Position numbers and translations under genes: made by a program. From positions 56,444-120,443 of the forward strand of contig VZRS01005488.1 in assembly GCA_013398055.1 (NCBI GenBank): DNA of 64,000 nucleotides. The letters are read 5' to 3'. Below, piece after piece: positions 50,461-61,100 of this stretch; positions within the stretch are counted from its first letter, which is position 1, and each line of letters starts with the position of its first letter. This DNA is from Ifrita kowaldi (taxonomy: Eukaryota > Chordata > Aves > Passeriformes > Cinclosomatidae). The notes under the pieces are model-generated. The model searched no databases, was not told where the DNA came from, and was given only the letters and a program-made list of their open reading frames with translations.

Positions 50461-53400
50461 ACTACAGCCTCTCTGCTTACAGTAAAACAGTTAAAAGCAA
50501 GATCAAAAATACAGAGATAAGAGAAATAAATAGGATAAATTAAACAATAGATTAAAATGGACGTATTAGACTCTCACAGGACTGCTCCCTCCCACAGACT
50601 CCTCTCCATCTTCTCCTCAAGCTCATGCTGCTGCTTTCTTCATTTGCCTTTGGCAAGCTGCCACTGCCAACTCCTTCTTACTCCCTGGTTTCCAAATGCA
50701 GTCAGCCTGACTGGACACAAGCTGACTGCAGGACATTCAAAGCCTTTGCACTGAAATTCTCAGTTCCTTGATCTAGACACACATATGCAGACTGGCAGTA
50801 AGCAGAATCAGCTGAATCAGCTATACTGTATTGCAACATTTATTACTTGAGTTCATGATACTAAAATACCAGATTTTTGAAGGTCACTGTTCATATAAAT
50901 CCTCCTAATGTTCAGCCAATTTACGTGAGAAGAAGGTTTCCGTCTCACACGGTTTGAATACAAACAGTAATTTTTCCTTTTGGAGTTACACACCCTATTG
51001 GTACTTAGTAGTTTTACCTCTTGGCCTATGAAAATTTGCCTCAGAACAATATAGTATGATGTGGAAACAATTAAGATTGTTCACTCAATACCTACAGAGA
51101 TTTTCCAGCATCTGATAATGAGCTGACATGATTGAATGGTTGCAAGAGACTCTTAAGGACACACAATTTTGATGCGATGTACTTGGATCTGAGACTGAGA
51201 GTTTGAGAAATTCCCCACGGTAACAGAAAAGACACTATGCTGTACATGTGACCCCTTGAAAAACTAATTTCTCTATTTGTGTGGACTTTATAAGTCAAGA
51301 AAATATGGCATTGAATTCTGGAAAGAAGAAGTTTCAGTTGTGTTGTTAGGAATTCTTAAACCTAGCTCAAACGTATTGTATTGAAGTGAGACAGATGCAG
51401 ACACAAACTCCTGCAAAGCTATGCCAGGAAAAGCTGTTTCTCCTGCAATTCAGGATATGAGTGGGTTTGTGCACTAGCATGAGATTTGTTTTTATTGGTC
51501 AGGCATTCACTTATTCCACTAGATTGGTTCTGCAGGGGCATGGAGGAGTCGTGTGTGGCAGTGACACATGGAGCTCCTCTGTACAAAGAATGCTTTTAGA
51601 CTGCATCTCTATATTTCAATGAAGAAGAAAGAGAAGATGTAGTGTTTTCTGTTTTCCCTTACTTTACATTACTTGTCAAAAGAAAAAAATCTCACTTTGT
51701 CAAGTCTGTAAACTTTTTCCCCCTCAACTGTAAAGAAAGAAGATACAGAATTAGAAGAATTCCATGTCCAACAAACCAAGTCTGGATTCTGTGTCTTTTC
51801 TCTGTTAGACTTATCCCTCCCGTCCATGAAGAGGGAGGGTCCTCAACTTTCAGAGAGGTACCTGCCTCAACTTGCTGACACACTCATATTGCAGCTCCTC
51901 TAGAAATGCCTGCTGGTTGTTACAGATTTTAGTTTCCAGTCACCACTTCCCACTTGAGGTGCTAAAATTATCTTCAAACAGTATTACTACCCAGTAGCTG
52001 GACATCAGAATAGTTTTAATTTTTCACTATGCAGATCTTATACCTGCTATCATCCACCTCCAGTATACCCGCCTCATTTATTTAACACCTAGCTTCTATC
52101 TATGTCCAATTTCTCTTCATTTTCTCATTTAACAGGATTTCGCTCCCCTACAGTGAATGCTTGTATACATAAGGATTTAAATTGGCTGAATTAACTCAGC
52201 TAATTTCTGTTTGGTACCACCTATCTAATTTACCTCACAGAGCTGTAAAATGAATTTACTCTGTATTTTAACCACATAAATAAGAACAAAGGAAAAAACC
52301 CACAAACATTAAAACATAATTTTGGTTGGTTCCTTCACTGTTACATAAACAGTCAGGGTTTTTACTTATGCGCCATATGAAATTATAAAACTACTTGTTA
52401 ATGGATTTAACAATTTTATTTCCATGTTAAAGACTTTAGGCCCAAATTCATCTCAAAAAATGACTTAACCCTTTTTTAGGTCTGCAGAGCTAGCAATTTT
52501 AACAACTTGAATCTACAGACTTGAGAAGATATCTCTTCTCAGCATGGATATACTTATAGACATGTGAGTTTTAGCAGTTGGTCTTTAGTGCTGTTTCAGT
52601 TGATGATTCATTTATTCTGTAGGTAGAAATAAGTATAGCTAATGAGATCACAGAAACATTCTGACAGCTTTGATGTGAATACAATCCCTATATTAAGAGC
52701 AGTGTGTGGAGGAGTAAAGGGTGGGATGTTCTCACTTGTAATTTGAAATAAGTTTGGTGGATCTCAGCACAGTGCATAGCAGACTGATGTTCAGAAAAAT
52801 CACCAGTCAAATTAAAATGGGCACCATTCTTAGCAACAGCAGCAAAAAATAATGATTAAAGGGGCACAGTAAGATCAAAACAGACTTGTCATGCATTTGA
52901 TGAAGGGAAAGTGTCTTGGGAAATTTGATGTCAATCCCATCTGCACAATGAAACCATGGTCAAGCCAATATGCTTAAGGAGAAATAATTTTAGTTTTTAA
53001 AATGTAAGTAATAAATCTTCATATGGCTTAAATCTGTCCTACTCCATTGACTTCAGGAAAGCTGTGCTATTTTCCAGAAAGTTTTGGAAAAATATTAGTA
53101 GTTACCTACCACCTTAACATTTTATTTCTTCCTGTATGGCTATGCTAATTGAATGGTGTTTTATCCCTCAGAGGAAAAGCCCTAAGAAGCTGTTATGGTC
53201 CTCCACCACCTATTAACTCCTCTGCTAATGCCAGTTTTCTGAGGTATGCAGTATACACCTTGCAGCTCTCAGACGGAGGAAGATTTTGGCGCTGGTGGCA
53301 CCAAGATCAGAAATTTTGTTTATCCTTTTTATAGAATAAAATAAAAACATACATTTTATGTAACCACTGTCATCCACCACGACATAAGTGAGCAGCACCG

Positions 53401-54108
53401 TGGCTGTATGAAAGCTCCTTCTCGTATCTGAAGGCAAAGGAGACTAAAGGTAGAAAAAAGTATTACAATTTTGCTCTCCACACTCTTCAAAAAACCCAGT
53501 AGCAACATGAAAATTTTAACGTGATGCAAACATTTCATAAACTAATTAATATTTAAGGTAATTTCCTTCTCTAATTTTATCACGTTTCCATCTTTCTACA
53601 GCGCTGCACTGGAGAGAGGAGAGATACTATGTTTTCTTGTGTGCAGAATCTAGGGGTTTCTAAAATTGTGATTCACTTTTCTTTATCTGTACACAGGAAC
53701 AATGAGTCTAAAATACTTTACATCTTCAGCACGAAGCTAGGAGGAAGAAACCTTCTAAGGTCTCTCTGGAATGACAGAAATAGGAATAGGACTGAAGATA
53801 CTCTGGGCAAATGAAACAGAGAAACTGATCAGCCCCAGAGAAGATGCAACTACCCTTGTCTCCCTCTCCCTTTCACTTGGATCAACTTTGCTAGCATGAC
53901 ATCTAAAAGCCATTACCGCAGTCCACACCATGACAAAACTTGCAGTTTTGTTATCTTCCTCTCATGCTTTGTCTTTTCCTATAGAAAACCCTGATTCCCT
54001 ATTATTTTAAATATAGGAACCTTTCAGTTCTCAATGAATTGCATAAAACTCCAAAGACACTGGACTAAACTCGCCCTGGATAGGAAAGCCAACCTGCACT
54101 TGTGATTT

Positions 54109-54128
54109 AAAAAAAAAAAAAAAAAAAA
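54109..54128. repeat. A20 homopolymer
   Basis: An uninterrupted run of 20 A. The 100 bp upstream holds no polyadenylation signal and no recognisable retrocopy. Confidence 0.9.
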
Positions 54129-57100
54129 GGCAAAAGTCTGCAGTTTTAGGGAAGTGTAATGAACCTAAATCTTGCTTTGTAAAATCATTTAGGAAGCAGA
54201 GGTTGTTTATTAAGCTAAGGTTTCATAAAGCCAGTCCTTAATTTACACCTCCAAAATGTTTATATATCTAACATAAAAGAGCATGCAAATGCAAAAGCTG
54301 AACAAAAGCATTCATTTCTTCCCCGTGATCCCACCTGCTTGCTACTCTGAAAGGGTTCTAATGTTAAAAAGCTGCACACAGCCTCCCAGTGAATAGACTC
54401 AGTTTCACAGTCAGTCTTTATTTCCTTGTATCACCACAGGCTAAAGGATTTAAGGTAGTCTAATTCAATGAGAGGGCAATTCCTCAAAGCACTAAAAAGA
54501 TAATAATTAAAGACTACTGGCTTGAACGAAGTCCGCACACTATCTTTATACACTTCATACATCTGTTGTGAAGGACAGGTGACAGAGAGCAAGGAGTTGG
54601 ATGCCATATGAGCAAATGTGAGTGAATACAGTGCTGCATTTCACAAAACCACAGTGAAATGACTTTCCTTCACTCTTCTCTCCACTCTGCTATTTTAGAT
54701 TTTTATTGTTTTGTTATATAAGGTACGCACTTTACTAGATCTATAGCTCTGTATAATTGCTGGAATAATCTCATGAGTGATTTTCCAAGTCATACTGGCA
54801 GTTATCCAGAAAAAGCACTACAGCAAACATTATGGTTTTAGCTTCCCTATTTATTTTTACAAACATTTTTACAAAAGCAAAGTTCTTGCGGCCCAAATCT
54901 GTAAGGCTACAAGAATCTGATAATTTCCTATTAATGCAATTGCTAAAGAAACATAGACTTATCTAATGCCATCACCTATTGCTAACATAGAATCCTAATC
55001 GTACTGAGCAAGCTCTCATTTGTCACAAAATGAGAGGAACCAGATTAATAATAATACGAAAGTATAATAAAGCACTGTATTTTTTATATTAGCATGAAAT
55101 ATAAGACTATATTCTAGGGATTTCTCGAGTAATCTGGTACAGATTGTTTAGACATAAAAAATGTAGCAGATTAAAACCTTACATCTGGAAACAGGACAAA
55201 TAGATTAGTAGAAAATAAAATATTTCTGTAAAGTTAGAGTTCAGTATTTTTAAAGGTATATAGATTTCACTGAATTTAAATCAGTAATTTGTTATTTTTT
55301 AATTCAATTTGTTGCTGTTATCCATATGTCTAAAAAGCCCCCCTGCAATTTTCATGTATGAGTCCTATAGTGTAAAAAATTCATCATAAAGCCTGATGGA
55401 TGGGTGAGTTACACTGGATAGTTAAACTGTAGTTTAGTGAATTGAAATTAGTTAGTTAGTTAAACCATATAGACAGCCTGAGTTTAGAATGAAAGCATTG
55501 ACAAACTTGTCTATCATGAGTCATCAAATATCCCAAATCAATGCAGTTTATATAAAAATTACAAATACAAAAATCTCTATCAGCAGTGAACGATGAACAA
55601 TGATACTAATTCTGGTGACAGCCACGGTAAGAAGTTGTTCCCATAGTGCAGGTGCAGATAAGAGCTGCATCATGCTAACTTTTTACAAATAGAGATGAAC
55701 TGGATAGTAAATGCTGAGGAACAAGAACTCAGTGGTATGGCAGACAAAGTACAGGAAGTTACCAATCTAGAGAACAAATGGTCTCTGTACACCAGCAGTT
55801 TGCACATAAAAGAAAACCATTCCACGTAACATGAAAAGAAAAGCCGTAAAGAGACCTTTTGAAGAAGTCAGCTATAAAGATATTTGTGACAAATTCATTG
55901 AAAACATAAAGGTTGGTCTGGGAGGAAAATCTGTATGGGACAAAAAACCCCAGAAAGCAACTTCACACTAACAAAAAAATGTTGTATTTTCAAATGCAGT
56001 CTACTATGTTTGGTAAGGTAAGGGTAAATTTTTTCAAACACAAACAAGCAGATGTTTGATAGAGAGACACAATACAGACACAATAACTGAATTCCAAATA
56101 AAGGTTGGTATGGCAAATCAAATATTTTGCCAGTGTTATGATTACATTCAGTCTTCAAACCATTTTTTCTGGAAATCTCTGCATGCCACAAACATTCTCA
56201 TATTTCTCTATATAGTTGCATGGGTTACACATCAATTAATATATATTTCTGAAGTCAATTACAACAGAGAAATAAGTTAGTGGGTCAGTAAGTGTTAGAT
56301 TGGCAAAGACCTAATTGAAAGTCTGAATTCCTCCACATGCAAAGTAGTTAATAGTCATGCTAACTCCTACTATACTTTCTTCTGCTTACATGCCTTAACA
56401 CTTATCCAATTGCATCAATAACACAACGTAATTTCTATTCCCTCTTTCTGAACATAGTCCTAAAAGTTAAGTACATGCCAGTTGCACTTAGTGCTAACTT
56501 GTTGTCAAAAACATCTTTTGCCATCTGAATATCCATCATTCAGAAGCTGGAGTAATCACCACTACTGTTAAAAAAAAAATATTTTTCATAATTCTTTATC
56601 TGACATGAACAGAATAATCTAGAAGGAAAAAAGTAAGCTTATGGTTACTTCAATCATTCACTTCTTAACACAGAACTTTCTTAAATATATGTTAATTTGA
56701 AATATACTTTTATATAGTATATAAAATATACAGAAATACATATTATTTATCCATAACACTATTCACATATAAAAATATAGGAACTGATCTCCTGAAATGC
56801 TTACTGCCTTTGCTTCTACTGACTTTGGATTTTCAGGAAATCAACAGAGCTGGAAATCAGGTCAATGGCTCCAATGCAAGGCTCCTCCTAAAACTAATAT
56901 GTCCTCCCAGAAGAAACAGTCACTGGCTCAGGGTAGAAAGAGGTATATTCTCTGCTTCACTTGCAAGCCCTTCTATTCCCTGATCCAAACTGAATTGGTT
57001 TTTTTACAGTTAAAGAAATACATGAGCCTACTGAGGTTTTATTGACCCAGTAGGCTCTAAAAAAATCCCTGATGCTTTCTTGGCACTTGCTATCACTTGT

Positions 57101-57718
57101 GACCTTTATTTTCTAAGAGGGATTATTATTACCTCCTTGCACTCCACATTTCCCTACAGGATATCACCAGCCATATGTCAACCTTCCTCAGGGGGTTCTC
57201 CTATACAACTCAAACAATTTTACACGTTTTTCTAGTGTTCACTGAAAATTATGCCCATTTCTTTCTGTATTAATTCCTATTGTTTCAATTGAATGTGGAC
57301 TTCTAACACAAAATAACATATAAAATACAGAGACCTGCTGGTATCAGTAATTTAAGAGTACTTAATTTTCATTAAATCACACACATGAAGCCAAATATAT
57401 GAATCAAGACAGTAGAAGATAATATTTTTAAAGACCATTCTAGCCTTGCAACTAATCACTTGATTATATACCATTTTGTGTGATGTTCCTATGATAATGC
57501 ACTTAACCATGAAGCTTTGATCTTCACTCATACCCTCCACTTTGCTCACTAATTCACCTTCACAGTCTATAATATTGTCTCATAAGCCATGACAGAGACT
57601 CATATTCTTTATATTTACTTCAGTAATCTTCAGTCCCATGATGTGGGAAATTTTCACTCCTTAATCTCTAAGTTTTGGTATCCCATAATTTTGCAGCATT
57701 AGAAATATGAGGGTTTGT

Positions 57719-57732
57719 GGGGGGGGGGGGGG
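57719..57732. repeat. G14 homopolymer
   Basis: An uninterrupted run of 14 G followed by a purine tract (AGAGAAGAAA). Long G runs are uncommon in AT-rich DNA and can form quadruplex structures. Confidence 0.92.
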
Positions 57733-60645
57733 AGAGAAGAAATAAAAGAGATGTATATATGAAAGAGAAAGAAGTTATCCATTCAAATGTTTTGATATCA
57801 TGGATCTCAAATTGCAAAACATCTATATGCAGACCAGTGAGAGAAACAATAGTCATAAGATTATTCTGCTACTTATTTATGTTACATTCCAAAATGGTGT
57901 CTGTTATCATAACTAGCTTGAATCACATGGCTACCTTTTTATTGGTTTGTTTTGGTTTGGTTTTTTAAATCTTGGTGAGGGAGTTGTGAATTAAAGAAAC
58001 GGAGTATTATTAAGAACTGTAAATATTCTTACTTTATTTTAGTATATTCAGGAGCTTTAGCAGTACTGATTGTTTTCCTAAGCAATGTTACTTGCTTCCT
58101 GGCAAATACAAACTTGAGAGGAGTCTTCCGTAATGATAGTGTCATGTCCTTCCACGGAGAATTTAGACTGTAGGAGATTCTAAGGGCAATGTTTGATCAG
58201 CAACATAATGACGCAGATTCACATAAAAACTACCTGGGATGGCAACAGGAAAAGTGAAGAGGAATAGTCATTTGAGTCACAAAGTTATTGTCACAACATA
58301 GGCAATGTAGTGCACAGTATAGTCCAGGCAGTACAGTCCACACCTTGAATCAGAAGTAGAGCTGGCCACAAACTTCCTATGCCTTAGGGAAGACACAGTA
58401 CCCACGGATTTATGCTAAATATTTCAGACGCTGTGGGAAATGAAAAACGTGATTCTTGTGCATTTCAACTGGAATTGTGCTCAAATTTTCACTTGTGAAA
58501 ATGTCCTCTTTGAGTACATTAAAAATACAATATAAAGAAAATAAGATGGATGAAAAATACTGACACTTGTAATATTTCCATCACTCTAATTGCTTTCTTT
58601 CAAAATAAATAATTTTAGTACTTACAAGACATCTTTTAATCCAACCTAATTTTATATATTGAGAAGCATTTCTGTTGTCTTTTAAATACAACTATTATAG
58701 CCCCTTTTTAACGCAAAATGATATGAAGTCCAAAATTCAAATACCCTGGAACATTTCAGGATTCCTCTGCTTTCACATTTCATTACAATTCAAATACAGT
58801 CCAAGTTTTCTAGAAATTTTCAAACCATAATGAGAGACATGGATTCAGTGGCAAACAATATCTCTGAAAAGGAGATAAGTTTGTGTGGTAAAAGTTTTAA
58901 CCAGAAATATAGGATATTTTGTGGACCAGAATGAAGTTTTATTGTCCTCGAGTGTTACTAAGAAAGTGAGAGTTCGAGAGAACATAATCCCACAATTACA
59001 TCAGTGAAATGTGCCAGTAGAAGTGGTGAGCCATCCCCCAAGCAGAAAGCAGATTCACCTTTCTGCAGATGAACAGTAAGAAGCAGGTGACATCCGCTAC
59101 TGGCTGCAAGAATTTATATTATGTTCCAAAATACCTTTACCTGCTGATGACAGGTCAGTTCCTTGAGGACTAACTGGGCATTTTCTGCCAGTTCTTCATG
59201 TTCTGGAATAACTACTGGAATAACATTCCTCTTGAATGTCACATAAGGTGACACAAAAGTGTTTCACATATTTTAAACTGTATTTGCTTTAACTTTTTCC
59301 TTTTGACGTTTGGACTTCTGTCCTTTGCTACTTTTCACACTCCTACTTTGGTCACACAGCAATTAATTTCTTCCCGCTTCTAAGTATGAGAAGATAAAGA
59401 GTAGCAGTAACCACTAAAACTGAAGTTTTTAACATTTCTCACCTAAGATTAGATGCTGTTACTGAAATACCTGTTGCTTTGAAATTTAGCCAGTTAGATA
59501 ACCTTGTGCAGGAAGGACTATTTCCCAAGAAGTTGAGGATACATGGATTTATGATTGCAAGGCTACCATTGCACAGATTTTTCAAGCATCAGTCTTTAAG
59601 CATAGTACATTCGTGGTCAATCTGATCTTTCTGGAGCACGTTAAAGCCTAAATATTGACAATATTTTTCATTATTTTATAGCAAAGGATTTTGAGGCCTA
59701 GACAATCTGGATTACAAAGTCACAAAGTTGCAAAGTATTGAGCCATTATTTTGAATTGCTATTTTGTACATAAAGCATGCAGAACCCTCAAGCATAATAT
59801 TGGTTCTCATCCTTTCCCTTGGGAAAACCTCCAAGGAAATTTTGCTGATGCAGATGACAAACTGTGAGAGGACAAAGGTCCAATTGGACAGCAGGTCCGA
59901 TTCATTACCCAGTGTGAGTACGAAATTTTGAAAATAAATGCTGTTGATACGTCATCTGTTGATGGTTTATAACAGCCATTATTTGGAATGTTTGCCTTCT
60001 CTTCCCTCAAAAAAGGTTAGCTGTCTAGACTTTGAGATGCAATGTGGAACTTGATCCATAATAGTAAAACTACTAAGGCACCTCTATTTATCTCCTTAAG
60101 TGATGGAAGGTATTGCTCAGCCTAAGAGCTTTCTGAGACCTATTTGAAAAGATTTGCTCCATTGTAAATAAATTTTAGATGGGCCAAGTCATTCAGAAAG
60201 GAGATTAGTTTTACATAAGCCCATTGTTGTTCAAAAGATAGGAATATTTTTCAACCTTGTGTTTCCTCAAGTTACACCAGCTGAAGAAGATGAAGTTACT
60301 TTATGCTGTTAAGGCTTTTATAAAGGAATTGTTTCTAAAGCACGTATAATGTACCTGAAATTTTTTGCATTAAAATCTGTCATAAATTCCAATTTTTGTG
60401 TCCATCACAACAAAATATGTTTAAACATTGACATTATTTAAAGTTAAGACACCCATGAACAAAATGGCAATATCATAACAAGCGTATTTAGTGCACAGCA
60501 TTTTAAATGTTACAGGCTTGTGCAATTTATGTTCAGTATTAGATAACAGGTTTTGTTGGTCTGGAAAAACCTGCAAACCTACCATTTGAGATGGAGAGGG
60601 GAAAAAAAACCATTACTGCTGTAATACATCCCTGCATTATCATGA

Positions 60646-60650
60646 CAAGC
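60646..60650. repeat. Target site duplication, left copy
   Basis: CAAGC immediately precedes the TG of the LTR and is repeated exactly at 61096-61100. A 5-bp length suits retroviral integration by an ERVL-type integrase. Confidence 0.85.
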
Positions 60651-61095
60651 TGTGGTGGGTTGGATACCAGCTGTCTCTGAAGCCTTCCTATCCCTCCTCA
60701 GCTGGACAGGTGCATCTGCTCCACCATGGGCCACAGGGGCACAGCTGCCTCCGCCACGGGCTGCACCATGGGCTGCAGGGAAATCTCTGCTCTGGTGCCT
60801 GGAGCACCTCCTGCTTCTCATTTTTCACCGACCTTGGTGTCTGCTGAGCTGTTTCCTTCACGTATTCTTTGTTGTCACTGTTGCTGCCTGTTGTGCAGGT
60901 GGGTTTTTTCATCCCTTTCTAAAAGATGTTATCTCAGAGGCACTACCACCATCGCTGAGGGGTCAGTGGCAGGTCTGTCCCGGAGCCCGATGGCATCAGC
61001 TCCATCAGACACAGTGGGAGCTTCTGGCAGCTTCCCACAGAAGCTCTCCCTCTAGCCCTCCCACTATCGAAACCTCACCATGCAAGCCCAATACA
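60651..61095 (+). mobile_element. Solo LTR of an avian endogenous retrovirus (ERVL-like), 445 bp
   Basis: The element begins TGTGGTGGGTTG, ends in ATACA (TG...CA termini) and is flanked by CAAGC on both sides. Internal phrases such as 'cctcctcagctggacagg', 'ggctgcagggaaatctctgctc', 'tggtgcctggagcacctcctgc', 'accttggtgtctgc' and 'ggcatcagctcc' match, from memory, an LTR family abundant in neoavian and passerine genomes. No gag, pol or env region and no second LTR is visible, so this is a solo LTR left by LTR-LTR recombination. It seems shortened after the first ~65 bp relative to relatives I remember, suggesting an internal deletion or a short variant. It forms a GC-rich island. ORFs inside it (159, 109 and 80 codons) are composition artefacts. 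The strand is set by the TG-start convention. Confidence 0.88.
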
Positions 61096-61100
61096 CAAGC
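61096..61100. repeat. Target site duplication, right copy
   Basis: CAAGC directly follows the terminal CA of the LTR and is identical to 60646-60650. Confidence 0.85.

Larger units (their letters stand above)
44791..60650. other. Mostly unique AT-rich noncoding DNA
   Basis: This is the longest stretch without a clear transposable element. It contains an exon-like ORF at 45175-45377 (minus), a perfect 14-bp tandem triplet at 48006-48047, probable ancient repeat debris near 50.3 kb, A20 at 54109-54128 and G14 at 57719-57732. All other ORFs are under 100 codons without domains. No RNA gene was recognised. Confidence 0.55.

Noticed and set aside
52438..53080. Phrases 'aggcccaaattcatctc' and 'tcctactccattgacttcagg' as ancient repeat fragments
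   Set aside because: They resemble old sauropsid repeat wording, but each match is under 25 bases and could be chance.
54109..54128. The A20 run as poly(A) tail of a processed pseudogene
   Set aside because: No polyadenylation signal, gene-like body or target duplication was found upstream. The same holds for A18 at 15830 and A19 at 20104.
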